Shown piece after piece: positions 33,295-42,124 of a stretch of 55,296 nucleotides of DNA (its first letter is position 1; every line of letters begins with the position of its first letter). This DNA comes from a bacterium (GTDB lineage Bacteria; SAR324; XYD2-FULL-50-16), in the NCBI GenBank assembly GCA_024275165.1, contig JAJRZQ010000017.1:1-55296 (forward strand), given 5' to 3'. The notes under the pieces were generated by a model. It ran no database searches and had not been told where the DNA came from. It saw only the letters and a list, made by a program, of their open reading frames with translations. Both the position numbers and the translations under genes were made by a program.

Positions 33295-36200
33295 TTATCC
33301 CAATTTGGATAATTGCTGGGTTAAATAACTCTGCTCCGACTTGAGTTTGCCAAGCTTCGCTTCCATGTTGGCGAATTTTGCTTTCAGCTTTTCACGCTTT
33401 GCCTCAATGCGCTTTTCTAAAACCTTCACTTCTTTGTCATAACCTTTGAGTTGATCTTCCACATTTTTGGTAAAGGTTCCCAAAGAACCATTTTCCGGGT
33501 TCATCACCTTCTCAATATATTCGGTTACCTTGGTGCCCACTCCCTTGGTAAAGACCAGAGTGCCCTCTGTTTGTTCCGATATCTGTTTGTCACTCAGGCT
33601 GACATAGAGCTTTAAACCTTCATACTTGGTGCCCTCGGGGCCGCTTAAAATTTGCCCTGCCCCGTTCATCTCCACTCCATCAATGGTTCCCTGCACATTG
33701 AGCCCGTCTGTGGAGTTGCCTCCGGCCAAGGGGTGCGTTAGGGCCAATTGCGGGTCTTTGGGCCGTATGGTTACGCTGGAGCGGGCTCCGGTCATATTCG
33801 AGCGCACGACAATACGGCCCTCGTCTTGAGTTACCGCTATGTTAAGCTTAACGAGAAACTTATCTTCAATAATCGCGCGTTGCAACTCCTTGGCTAAGCT
33901 CGCTATATCATATTGCCCGGGGTTAAGCTTTATCTCTGCGGATTCCCTCCCATTGACCTTAACAAAAATCGACTGGTTCGCCTCGGTGATTTCCACCATT
34001 TGGAGCAGGGGCCTGGTCGCGTAAAAGCCTCGGGTTGCCGCGGCGGTGATATCCAATTTGTACCCCTCCTCTCCACTAATCTTAGTTTTTGCGCTGGAAC
34101 TGAGATAGGTAATTCCCGGGTTTTCAATTTCTCCATAGCTGCGAAACAAGTTGGCCACCTTGGCTAAGTTGTCTTCGGTTAGATTTTGCACCTTGTCTTC
34201 ATCCACCTTGATCAAACCGTCATCCCCCAAGCGCAGGCCCAAGGCCATCAATTGGTTGGAGTCTTGGGGCAGACCCTTTACCGTATCAATAAAAATCCGA
34301 TTCATTTCCGCTTGAATTCTCGGTAAATTCCGGTCCCCTTGCAGAGGGCCCGCGACTTTAGTATCCTTGTCGTACTTGGTGACTTCCTGGAAATAGTTGA
34401 GCATCTCATTATAAGAAGCGACAAAATCCAATACGCTTTTCACCGCGGTTTCCGTATCCCCTTTAATCGAGATGGTCACGGGTTTGGGGTCGGTGGCGAC
34501 GAGAGTCAATTTAACCCCGTCGATCACATCATCCAACACATTGGTCGGATTGGTGATCGTCAGTCCTCCGCCCAGTTCGGTCGCCCCTAAGCGTACTTCG
34601 GCGTCTTGCGGGGGCTGGATGACCGGGCTAAAGGTACGAAAATTAAAACTATCGGTTTCAAACACATCGCCCTCACCTAAAACCAAACTTAAGCCTGAAT
34701 CAAAGGCAATCGGTTCCCCGCGTTGATATCCATCACCGACTTCTAGGGTGCCGCTGTTTCCTTGGCTGTCCTCCCATTTCAGTTCCAAGCCCTTAGTGAC
34801 CCCAATCGCCCCGCTGTTTAAGGCGGTAAAGGTATAGACCTTGGATTCAAAGGAGTCGTACTTGCCTACAATCTGCGCTTTCGCGTTTGAAATCCTCGGG
34901 CCTTTGGGACGGCGAACCTGAGCTAAGCCCTCGCCGCCTCCGATAACCTCTTCTTCCTCTTCTTCTTCTGGTTGAATCCATTGGGTGAGGTTTTTAACCA
35001 AATCCCCGCTGGTTTGTTCCGCGTCATCAAGCCACCAAAAGTTTTCCGTTGAGCCCGCCTGATAATCAAAGGTCGCCGTGGCCCCATCGGTTAAAATTCC
35101 TGAATTGAGGGTCAACTCTAAGCCGTGGCCCAGGCTGAGTTTCGATCCCGGGGTATAGCCACTGCCCACATAGGCGGTTCCCTTTAATCCATTTTCAGAG
35201 GTATATTCAATTTGTACCTCTCCATCGCCCACCGTACCGTTGCCGATTACCTTTAAGGTGAAGCGGTCGTCTTCTCCCGTGTCCAGCTTTCCGGTGATGA
35301 TGGGGCCGCCCTCGGTGGCCTGTTTGCCCCAAGATTTAGGTTGGCCGATTCTCGGTGCCCGTTGGGTTGCGTCCTTCCACCAAAAGAGTTCCGATTCTTG
35401 AGGTTTGGCTTTCGCCTCAAAGGTATCGTTCACCAGAATTTCGCCCTCGCTCATGATCAAACTGATCCCATCGACTACCGCGATAGGTTCCCCCGGGGTA
35501 TAGTTAAAGCTGCCTAGGTCGAGGTAACCATACCTGTCCTGATTATCTTCCCAGCGGAGGCGCAAACTCTCGGCCGTACCCACGATGCCGGTATTGACAA
35601 CGGTAAATTTTAAATCCAGGGGCTCGGTTCCCTGGTATTCTCCCACCAGTTCTGGAATCGCTGTTGAGGCGCCTACGCCCGTAGGTTGCTTGGCTTTTGC
35701 CTCCTCCAGTTTTTTAATGCCTTTCCATTTATCGGGCTGGCTGTAATAGGGGTCAAAGGTTGGGCTTTCCAATTCCCCATCCAATTCCACCTGGATATTG
35801 ATTTTTCCTTCTAAACCTGTCTTGGCGCTGGTCAATACGATCTGATAGGGCTTGGTTTTGCTCCCCGTTTTGATTATATTGGCCGTTACTCCTAATTCCT
35901 TTTGGTTGATCGCGTTGGCAAAGCCTTGCAAAGTATTGTTGCTGTTATCGATTACCATAGTTTCCGGTTCGCCCTCGCCCACGCTGATCACGACTTTACC
36001 CTGCCCGATCTGGGTATCCTTTTCCTCAAAGGATTGACTGGCAACCTGATGGGACAAGGCAAGCTTATCGACCACCAGGGTATGTTTTCCCGGTTTCGCG
36101 CCACTGGTGGCAAGAGCCTCGACCACTTCCGGGTTGGAACTGGAGACAATCTTACCCTCCCACATACTTTTTTTACTCAAGACATCGCTGGTGGTCTTGA

Positions 36201-36381
36201 CCTTTTCCAACTGGGATTTGACCTGTTTCCAGGTATCCAGTTCAAGGGTCTTTTGCTCTTGGCGCGCCTTGATGGGTTCGACCTTCTTCTTTTCCGCCTC
36301 GATCAATTGCTTTACAATCGACTTGGTATCCATGCCAGAAGCAAGACCGGTCACCACATTTGGATTAAAATCAGCAGCCAT
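33295..36381 (-). CDS. fliD: FliD filament cap protein with three inserted repeat modules
   Basis: This protein of 1028 aa is about twice the usual length for FliD. The N-terminus (PNVVTGLASGMDTKSIVKQL) and the C-terminal region with a coiled coil (EKRIEAKREKLKAKFANME) are the FliD_N and FliD_C ends. Between them are three related modules at about residues 246-336, 362-453 and 505-585, each with a Y/D-rich start, GxVG, a LExxWED-like strand and a GxxYxxGEPIA-like turn. A Glu-rich linker (472-478) precedes the third. The ATG at 36381 has AAGGAT upstream. It precedes fliS. The modules probably extend the outward-facing cap domain. Confidence 0.93.
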   Translation of the reverse strand: MAADFNPNVVTGLASGMDTKSIVKQLIEAEKKKVEPIKARQEQKTLELDTWKQVKSQLEKVKTTSDVLSKKSMWEGKIVSSSNPEVVEALATSGAKPGKHTLVVDKLALSHQVASQSFEEKDTQIGQGKVVISVGEGEPETMVIDNSNNTLQGFANAINQKELGVTANIIKTGSKTKPYQIVLTSAKTGLEGKINIQVELDGELESPTFDPYYSQPDKWKGIKKLEEAKAKQPTGVGASTAIPELVGEYQGTEPLDLKFTVVNTGIVGTAESLRLRWEDNQDRYGYLDLGSFNYTPGEPIAVVDGISLIMSEGEILVNDTFEAKAKPQESELFWWKDATQRAPRIGQPKSWGKQATEGGPIITGKLDTGEDDRFTLKVIGNGTVGDGEVQIEYTSENGLKGTAYVGSGYTPGSKLSLGHGLELTLNSGILTDGATATFDYQAGSTENFWWLDDAEQTSGDLVKNLTQWIQPEEEEEEEVIGGGEGLAQVRRPKGPRISNAKAQIVGKYDSFESKVYTFTALNSGAIGVTKGLELKWEDSQGNSGTLEVGDGYQRGEPIAFDSGLSLVLGEGDVFETDSFNFRTFSPVIQPPQDAEVRLGATELGGGLTITNPTNVLDDVIDGVKLTLVATDPKPVTISIKGDTETAVKSVLDFVASYNEMLNYFQEVTKYDKDTKVAGPLQGDRNLPRIQAEMNRIFIDTVKGLPQDSNQLMALGLRLGDDGLIKVDEDKVQNLTEDNLAKVANLFRSYGEIENPGITYLSSSAKTKISGEEGYKLDITAAATRGFYATRPLLQMVEITEANQSIFVKVNGRESAEIKLNPGQYDIASLAKELQRAIIEDKFLVKLNIAVTQDEGRIVVRSNMTGARSSVTIRPKDPQLALTHPLAGGNSTDGLNVQGTIDGVEMNGAGQILSGPEGTKYEGLKLYVSLSDKQISEQTEGTLVFTKGVGTKVTEYIEKVMNPENGSLGTFTKNVEDQLKGYDKEVKVLEKRIEAKREKLKAKFANMEAKLGKLKSEQSYLTQQLSKLG

Positions 36382-37060
36382 AAACCTATCCTTGGAGCTA
36401 GGAGGTAATCGGCAAAAATTACCATTCCTAGGGCATAAAGAGCCTGAACAACCGGAATAAACATCGAAGATGTCGTTTCTTACGCCATTAGCCAATAGTC
36501 GAGGCAATCAGGGAATGAGCGTCCCCCGGTTGGCCTAAAGCCTGGCGGCAAGATTGGTGGTCTCGGCAATGGGGCCTTCACGCAGAAAACCCCAAGGATA
36601 GGTTTACAAGGATTGTTCCACTCCCTTGGTTTAGCGCTTTCTTTTTTCCATTATCTTTCCTTTTTGAGTTTCATGACAGGCAACCCTTAGGCGGGCTAAG
36701 GCACTCATTTTTGAGCCCGCGGGGGAGGTTGCCCCTTAAAAATATATTTTCTTTGCTCGATCTACCAAGCAGAGCTTTTGCCGCACCTTGCCTTCATCCT
36801 TTCTGCCTGAACAGAAATGGATTGGGCGGGACCAGCAAAACGGCGTATCCTTGTCATTGCCCTAAGAAGTTGTTTCTTGTGGCGCGCCGCAGAGGCTTCT
36901 CCCTCTGCCGTCAAATCGTGCGGATTTGACGGGTTTTAAACTTCGTTTCCAAGGCCTGCATGGGTACCCCCTTCCCTAGATAAAGGACTCCCTACCGAGA
37001 GTCTGGTGGGTTGGGTTTCCAAGCTCAGCTTTTCTTTGTATCGGTTGCTTTACAAATAAC
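36382..37060. other. Non-coding region with structured elements upstream of fliD
   Basis: No convincing gene is seen. The fliD promoter must lie near its left edge. Two structures stand out: nested inverted repeats at 36679-36733 (GGCAACC/GGTTGCC enclosing GCGGGCT/AGCCCGC) and a terminator at 36908-36937. Together they could mark a rightward structured RNA of about 250 bases. Confidence 0.45.
36908..36937 (+). terminator. Rightward terminator without an obvious gene
   Basis: CCGTCAAATC (36908-36917) pairs with GATTTGACGG (36923-36932) around GTGCG and runs into GTTTT. The stem is perfect over 10 bp. No plus-strand gene precedes it. Confidence 0.6.
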
Positions 37061-37277
37061 TTAAGGACCCTCTGAAAAACTCCTTGCCTACGCTGTTCAA
37101 GCGGTAGGTTCGTGCCCTTCGGGCTGATTATATCCCCTGGGGCGCGTCAAGTTTTTCCGTCGTTTCGGTTGGGAATGAAATCCACAACCTCAACGCGAAT
37201 CAACAAGTTCCGCTTTTTGATTTGGCAAGGCGTCCCTGCCTTACTGGGAAACTCCGCGTTTTTCAGAGTATCCTTAA
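37061..37277 (-). repeat. TTAA-flanked MITE-like element, copy C (217 bp)
   Basis: Same orientation as copy B. It starts TTAAGGACCCTCTGAAAAAC and ends CAGAGTATCCTTAA. The inner palindrome is damaged (CCTACGCTG against CAAGCGGTAGG), so this copy is more decayed. It lies about 310 bases before the tRNA gene. Confidence 0.85.
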
Positions 37278-37522
37278 ATTTTCCTTTTGTCTTGAGTTGC
37301 CCTTTCGTTTTTTTTCACATTGCTTCGCTGTTCAAGTGAAGCGGCAAGGGTTTCTTAACTCCTTATCGGCAGGAGGGGAAAAAACTAAAGGAACTTTTTT
37401 ATTTTTTTCTCTTGGCTTATAGGGTGGGGCTAGAAGAGGAGGTCTCGGCTCGCTCAACCTGGAAAAACATACAAACCGCCTGTGGGAGGGAGAGAAAAGT
37501 AAAAAATTGATTCAACCACGAC

Positions 37523-37551
37523 TTGACGCTAAAGTCGAAACAACCTAGGCT
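37523..37551 (+). promoter_or_regulatory. Probable promoter of the tRNA-Leu gene
   Basis: TTGACG (37523-37528) and TAGGCT (37546-37551) have an ideal 17-base spacing and lie 38 bases before the tRNA. The -10 box is weak, while the -35 box and spacing are good. Confidence 0.5.
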
Positions 37552-37588
37552 GTTTTTTTTATAGGGCTTGCCCCTTTCCCCCCATCAA

Positions 37589-37675
37589 GCCTGGATGGCG
37601 GAATTGGTAGACGCAAGAGACTTAAAATCTCTCGATCGTAAGATCGTGCCGGTTCGATTCCGGCTCCAGGTACCA
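37589..37675 (+). tRNA. tRNA-Leu (anticodon UAA), CCA encoded
   Basis: This is an 87-base class II tRNA. The acceptor stem GCCTGGA pairs with TCCAGGT (one G-U), and the anticodon arm AGAGA-CTTAAAA-TCTCT has TAA at 37623-37625. The long variable arm is GATC-GTAA-GATC, and the T arm contains GGTTCGATTCC. The discriminator A and CCA end at 37675. Phage-type genes begin right after it, so its 3' end is a likely integration site. Confidence 0.97.
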
Positions 37676-37727
37676 GAATTTAAAGGACTTTCAAGCCTTC
37701 TTGCAGCCAAGGGGCATGGATCACATC

Positions 37728-37798
37728 GACTCACATTTCTTGTAAAAGCCTATTTTTTGGCTCTTTGAAATCGACAATGACTCACATTTGACTCACAT
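37728..37798 (+). repeat. Three GACTCACAT repeats next to the tRNA
   Basis: GACTCACAT occurs at 37728-37736, 37779-37787 and 37790-37798, mostly followed by TT. Short direct repeats just inside a tRNA-bordered element resemble arm-type sites of tyrosine integrases. The last two overlap the end of the methylase frame. No integrase gene is in the window. Confidence 0.5.
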
Positions 37799-38447
37799 CC
37801 AGGGATGTGATTTTTCCCTTTTGCGGGTGCTTTTTAGGCAGCAGATCATCAAGATTATTGATGCGCTGAGTGGCTAGATCAAACCATTGCCGTTCCTTTT
37901 CGATCCCAATAAATTTACGACCTTCTAACCTTGCAGCCATCCCGACCGATCCAGACCCCATAAAGGCGTCTAAAATCACGCCTCCAGGGCGACAGGTTGA
38001 GCGAATAAGGATTTGCGCCAGAGGCACGGGCTTGGTTGTTGGGTGGTCGCTGTTGTGCCATTGCCCTGCTACCGTTGAATGGGTAATGACCTCGGTTACC
38101 CCTTTTTGATACTCAAAAAAGCGGCTTTCTTCCTCTTTTGGGTAGCTGTCTTTTAGCCGGTCGTATTCTGTTTTTAATTCGGTCCAGGGTCGAGGCTCAA
38201 AAGCTGGGTCACGGGGCAGCTTGAGCAGCTGCTTGTAGGTTTTTTCGGTGACTAGGCGCCATTGGGCGCGATCCCAACGGAAGAAATGTTCTGCTTTTTG
38301 GTGGCCAAGGGCCTTGTTGACCTGACCTCTGGTCATGCCTAAAGCCGCTTGAAATTGGCGGGCATAATCCCGCAAGTTGGGGAACTTGGTTGGGTCATCG
38401 AGCAGTTTTTGCAGAGGGCTGCGTTGTTGGTCTGGGTCTTTACTCAT
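37782..38447 (-). CDS. DNA methyltransferase, C-terminal part only
   Basis: This 221-aa product carries the SAM-binding half of a beta-class N6/N4 amino-methyltransferase: HPTTKPVPLAQILI, then the motif I region DAFMGSGSVGMAA and GRKFIGIE. The catalytic DPPY-type motif, which in this class lies toward the N-terminus, is absent, and the first 110 residues instead match the middle insert of phage methylases (MTRGQVNKALGHQ, then HFFRWDRAQWRL). It is therefore probably inactive or dependent on a partner. An alternative TTG start lies at 38456. It is the last gene of the tail operon. Confidence 0.75.
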   Translation of the reverse strand: MSKDPDQQRSPLQKLLDDPTKFPNLRDYARQFQAALGMTRGQVNKALGHQKAEHFFRWDRAQWRLVTEKTYKQLLKLPRDPAFEPRPWTELKTEYDRLKDSYPKEEESRFFEYQKGVTEVITHSTVAGQWHNSDHPTTKPVPLAQILIRSTCRPGGVILDAFMGSGSVGMAARLEGRKFIGIEKERQWFDLATQRINNLDDLLPKKHPQKGKITSLDVSQM

Positions 38448-38475
38448 ATAATACAAAGCCCCTTTGAGGCTTGGG

Positions 38476-38709
38476 TTATTGGGTCATTTTTAAAGGCTGC
38501 CCAGCCTCTTTCTCCATTTGCTGCTTGATCATTTCATAGCGGCCACGGGAAAAATGGATCAATGCCCTCTTGGGAATTTCCAGCCGGGAATCATCATTTA
38601 AAATTAAATAACGATTACCGTTTTCGGGCATGATTCCATCCCCTTTTACTCGTTTGACCTTGCGCCAAAAACAGGCCCCCGGGGATTTATATTTAACGGT
38701 GTAAAGCAT
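38476..38709 (-). CDS. Small phage protein, 77 aa
   Basis: ATG 38709 has an AAAGGT site. The protein starts MLYTVKYKSPGACFWRKVKRV, is basic and beta-rich, and ends helical. No family is recognised. It lies between a small tail-region gene and the methylase on the same strand, in a tightly packed operon, which supports its reality. Confidence 0.65.
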   Translation of the reverse strand: MLYTVKYKSPGACFWRKVKRVKGDGIMPENGNRYLILNDDSRLEIPKRALIHFSRGRYEMIKQQMEKEAGQPLKMTQ

Positions 38710-38722
38710 TTTTACCTTTAGT

Positions 38723-39028
38723 TTAAGCGTCCACAAAATCGGCAAAAAGCGGGATATTGCTCTTGATCCAGGCATAGGCCAGGGCATAGGTATTTGCCCA
38801 TGCCGGGTCTTGAGCGGTAGTATCCATCTCAGCCGAGGGCAGGTGATAGGTCATCGTCTGTTCCAGCCTGTCTGGTTGGGGATTGGTGGTTGCCGCATCT
38901 TTGAGCCACAGGTCAAAATCCACATAATGCCCCACTCCCTCTTGAGCGCCGGGCTTGTTGCGCATAACCCGGCGTACTACTCCATAGTAATACAGAGTTC
39001 CACCGGCAATATCTTTTTTAAGAGCCAT
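38723..39028 (-). CDS. Small phage tail-region protein, 101 aa
   Basis: ATG 39028 has a GGAGGATTT site. It begins MALKKDIAGGTLYYYGVVRR and has a strand-rich first half and a helical C-terminus (WIKSNIPLFADFVDA). It follows the tail-fibre gene by 11 bases, the place where phages often keep fibre assembly or accessory genes. No family is recognised. Confidence 0.65.
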   Translation of the reverse strand: MALKKDIAGGTLYYYGVVRRVMRNKPGAQEGVGHYVDFDLWLKDAATTNPQPDRLEQTMTYHLPSAEMDTTAQDPAWANTYALAYAWIKSNIPLFADFVDA

Positions 39029-39039
39029 AATAAATCCTC

Positions 39040-40098
39040 CTAATAAACTTTGATAATAAAAAAACAAGATAGATATTTTGGCCGATTTTCGGTGGCTGTT
39101 GGGGCCAGGCCTGACCCAATCGCCCCGCTTAAGGCATGCCCGTGTGCTGGAACATAAATTTCCACATCTGGCGATGCGGAAATATAGCCTTTTGCGTAGG
39201 ATGCCCGGATGTTTGAGTATGATCCGTTTGCGCTATCGGTTGGGTCAACGGTGACGGTTCGACCGGTAATATCGATAACCCGAGTCGCTGCGACGGATGA
39301 TATTGATAAAGTACCTAACCCGTGATTATGGTCTAACATCGCATTGCTTCCCCCGCCCCCGCCCGCCGTGGTACTGCCTTGTAAAAAGCGGCTGTCGGTC
39401 AGATTGGGAAGGTTTTTGCCTGCGGCATTGTAAAGGGGAGAGTAGGCTAAGCTTAAGGCTGACCCATCGCAGGCGAACCAGCCCCTGGGGTTTAGGTAAG
39501 CGTTTGCCCCTGTCACATCGTTGGTGGCCGCCAAGGCCAGCGCAAAGGCACCATTGCCTCCGTCGCCAAAGGTGCCAGGCATCCAGGCAATGATGCTGCC
39601 TGCCGGCAGGCTCTCATCTTTTTTTGGGGCAATCCATAAAGCAAAATCAAGAATAGTTGCCTGCGTATCTTGATGTTGTCCTACATGCATCAAGGGGAAA
39701 AGGGTTTCATCGGCTACTCGGTTGGCCAAATCCGCCCCATCCGTATAAAGATCGTTTAAAGGGCCTGGGTCTTGTCCTTCCAATGCTTCGGCGATAATCG
39801 TCCCGGTCGCGTGATTGGCAAAATAAACCTTTCGGGTCGCGTCGGGTACGATATTGATGGTGGGAAACTCAACTATATCCACCGTTCCATCGGCAAAAAA
39901 ATATTGCACCGCCACCCCGGAAAGGTCGCCGGTCATTGAGTTGTAATCCCCGGCAAGCAATCGGTTTTTGCTGATCAAAGCCTCTAAAATAATGCCTTGC
40001 AGCATGGTATCGGCCCGCAGGCTCCCCTGCGCCTTGGTGCCGATTTCGGGCAACATGGTGCCGATGGGTGTAATCTTACGGATTAAGCTATTTTGCAT
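39040..40098 (-). CDS. Phage tail fibre/collar-domain protein
   Basis: This 352-aa protein has a tail-collar domain in its C-terminal half: GSIIAWMPGTFGD, RGWFACDGSALS, LPNLTDSRFLQGS and LDHNHGLGT, and ends NRPKYLSCFFIIKVY. These motifs are typical of short tail fibres and receptor-binding collars. The N-terminal part is likely the baseplate attachment. ATG 40098 has a GAGAGG site. The C-terminus would face the host surface. Confidence 0.88.
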   Translation of the reverse strand: MQNSLIRKITPIGTMLPEIGTKAQGSLRADTMLQGIILEALISKNRLLAGDYNSMTGDLSGVAVQYFFADGTVDIVEFPTINIVPDATRKVYFANHATGTIIAEALEGQDPGPLNDLYTDGADLANRVADETLFPLMHVGQHQDTQATILDFALWIAPKKDESLPAGSIIAWMPGTFGDGGNGAFALALAATNDVTGANAYLNPRGWFACDGSALSLAYSPLYNAAGKNLPNLTDSRFLQGSTTAGGGGGSNAMLDHNHGLGTLSISSVAATRVIDITGRTVTVDPTDSANGSYSNIRASYAKGYISASPDVEIYVPAHGHALSGAIGSGLAPTATENRPKYLSCFFIIKVY

Positions 40099-40107
40099 GG
40101 TCGCCTC

Positions 40108-40617
40108 TCAAAAAAAATGGCCAAAGGGTGAAACTCCAAACCCGCCGGTATCATCGTATTGCAAAAGCTGAAACCAGGGGATGCACCTCGCGGGCAGCAT
40201 GAGTTGAATAAATTCGTCTACCTGAGCCAAGGCGGACTCGTCTAAAGGGGAAACCCATATCCGCACGGTCACCCAGGGATAATATGCGGCAAGGGGGCTG
40301 TATCTCATTTCCTCATGGCGAAACAGCGCCAGGGCAAACATGGTTCCGATCAAGTCTAGCCCTGAGCTGGTCGCAACCTGTTCCATTACTTGGTCATAGT
40401 AGCGGGCAAAATATCGTTTATTTGCCTTACTTAAGCCTGCGGGGCGAATGGGCACATCGGCCCAAATAATCTCCATTCCCGTTTTGGTGAGGTGCTTAAT
40501 TCGCCCCGACTCAAAAACCGTTTCAACCCAGCCCTCGACCAAAGCCCACAAAGCTTCAGCCATAAATTGAAAGGGGGCTGCCCCTTTAAGCCAAAATGGC
40601 AGATCTGTTAACTTCAC
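40108..40617 (-). CDS. Tail protein I / Mu gp48-like baseplate protein
   Basis: This 169-aa protein follows the baseplate J gene with a 4-base overlap and precedes the tail fibre, as gpI or gp48 does in P2 and Mu. It begins MKLTDLPFWLKGAAPFQF; GMEIIWADVPIRP and LMLPARCIPWF are plausible family segments. The assignment rests on both gene order and weak sequence resemblance. Confidence 0.7.
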   Translation of the reverse strand: MKLTDLPFWLKGAAPFQFMAEALWALVEGWVETVFESGRIKHLTKTGMEIIWADVPIRPAGLSKANKRYFARYYDQVMEQVATSSGLDLIGTMFALALFRHEEMRYSPLAAYYPWVTVRIWVSPLDESALAQVDEFIQLMLPARCIPWFQLLQYDDTGGFGVSPFGHFF

Positions 40618-41762
40618 GGCAGTATCCCTGGCGTGGTGGTTGGGGTAAAAAAGTTGCCTGTGGGTAAGGCCATGCTTTGGGGGGTGATCCTTGTCTTCAG
40701 GTCAGGCCAAGTCTCTTGAGCGTAATCATGTAAATCACTCGCTTCAAAGTCTGTCCCCTGGATGATCCCTTCCCTTGTGCCGTTCATTTTTCCTTGGAAA
40801 AAGTCGGCCACTTTTTGTCGCGTCTCCGCATCGGTGCCCCCGTTTTTGTAAAGCAGCTCGATGTCGATATTTAAAGGAGCGGCGGCGTTTAAAACCCCGT
40901 GGTCCGTTTTCATTTTTTCAGCGTCAAACAAAGCCTGCGCCTCGCTTAAGGTTGCCCCCGGCACTTGGCCCGTTTCTCCGTAAAGAGTTATGGACATCAT
41001 CGCCGTGTTGGGGTCGGCGCTGTCTAGAGTGCATTGAGCTACGCCCGCAACCGTTTTGAGCAGTCGTTCATAGTAAAGCCATCCCCCTAAGAGGAAATTT
41101 TTTAAAGATCGAAGGTTGATAATTCTTGCTCGGTAAGCTTCGTCATCTTCGGGGTCGGTGCCGGCCAGATCGGTCACCCCTGCAAAGGTAATGCCGCTAA
41201 AGGAGAGTTGGCTTTCACAAGCCCAATCGAGCCCCGCGGCGGCATTGTAGGCAGTGGAAAAAACCTGCGCGCGTCCATCCAAATAGAGTGATTCCGGGCA
41301 GATCGCCTCAACCTGGGCGGTAAAATTGGTATCGGCGTCTAAAGGGGTGATATCGACTAAGGTCTGGTAACGGCGAGGGCTCGACTCTAAAATATAAAAC
41401 ACCGTCCCGATTGGGGCAGACAGTGGCGTGCCCGCAGCCTTGACCAAGTCCAAGGTAAGCTTAGTCTTCGTCCCCAGGTCGCGCTCTAGCCCGTTGTCCA
41501 AACCTTGCTCGTCGAGCCAGTGACCGGTAGCATAGCGTAGATAAAGCTGCGGAATTAAAAGCCGAAAAGCAGCCATCACCAAGAGCCAAGCTCCAACAAG
41601 ACAAATATCCAAAAGCCTTGTAAATGGGTCGGATAAGGCCCCAACAATCGAGCTGATCCCTTGTTTAGCAGCTTCGGCCTGTATCTGGTCGGCCATGTAA
41701 TTATCAGAAAGCCCTAATTCATTAACTAGGGTCTCTAGTTTGGTTTCATCCATTGCAGGCAT
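40614..41762 (-). CDS. Baseplate J-like protein (Mu gp47)
   Basis: This 382-aa baseplate wedge protein has the J signature GVTDLAGTDPEDDEAYRARI preceded by a segment of the IGTVFY type and followed by a GGW/VAGVAQC region, with a C-terminal IDIELLYKNGGTDAETRQ that resembles the usual late domain. The length fits. A hydrophobic segment near residues 55-72 (LVGAWLLVMAAFRLL) is normal for the family. It overlaps gp48-like by 4 bases and follows gp46-like by 3 bases. Confidence 0.88.
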   Translation of the reverse strand: MPAMDETKLETLVNELGLSDNYMADQIQAEAAKQGISSIVGALSDPFTRLLDICLVGAWLLVMAAFRLLIPQLYLRYATGHWLDEQGLDNGLERDLGTKTKLTLDLVKAAGTPLSAPIGTVFYILESSPRRYQTLVDITPLDADTNFTAQVEAICPESLYLDGRAQVFSTAYNAAAGLDWACESQLSFSGITFAGVTDLAGTDPEDDEAYRARIINLRSLKNFLLGGWLYYERLLKTVAGVAQCTLDSADPNTAMMSITLYGETGQVPGATLSEAQALFDAEKMKTDHGVLNAAAPLNIDIELLYKNGGTDAETRQKVADFFQGKMNGTREGIIQGTDFEASDLHDYAQETWPDLKTRITPQSMALPTGNFFTPTTTPGILP

Positions 41763-41765
41763 ATT

Positions 41766-42116
41766 TTAAGACTCCAGCAGATTTAAGATAATCGAGATCG
41801 AGCGGTTGTCATTGCCAACCAACTCGGCAGTCAGCTCTAAAGTGGCTGCCTCATATTTAATGCTGATTCCGCCTACCCGCAGCGCATCGAAAGAGGCTTC
41901 AATATCGTCTTCCAGCGCGCTTAAAAGGCTATATCGCCTCTCTGGTCGAGCATTGACCAATTTGATGGTATTGGGGTGTTCCCTTACCGCAAAAAGCATC
42001 GCCTGTTCTAAGCAGGCCAAACCTGCCAAGGTAACCAGTCCCCCAGTAACGGGGTCGACCTTGATTGCCCCAGTGAGCTGATCCACCTCTAAACTAATCA
42101 AATCATCAATAACCAT
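41766..42116 (-). CDS. Mu gp46 / gpW-like baseplate wedge protein
   Basis: This 116-aa protein is placed between a small gene and baseplate J, as gp46 or gpW always is. It contains GGLVTLAGLACLEQAMLFAV near the N-terminus, a YSLLSALEDDIEASFDAL helix and strand pairs at the end. The length and order are right. The start at 42116 has no strong Shine-Dalgarno but no better candidate. Confidence 0.75.
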   Translation of the reverse strand: MVIDDLISLEVDQLTGAIKVDPVTGGLVTLAGLACLEQAMLFAVREHPNTIKLVNARPERRYSLLSALEDDIEASFDALRVGGISIKYEAATLELTAELVGNDNRSISIILNLLES

Positions 42117-42124
42117 GCTGCTGT

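Noticed and set aside
36711-36929. 72-codon plus-strand frame upstream of the tRNA region
   Set aside because: It runs into a terminator stem, has no ribosome site and an odd Cys/Arg/Pro composition.
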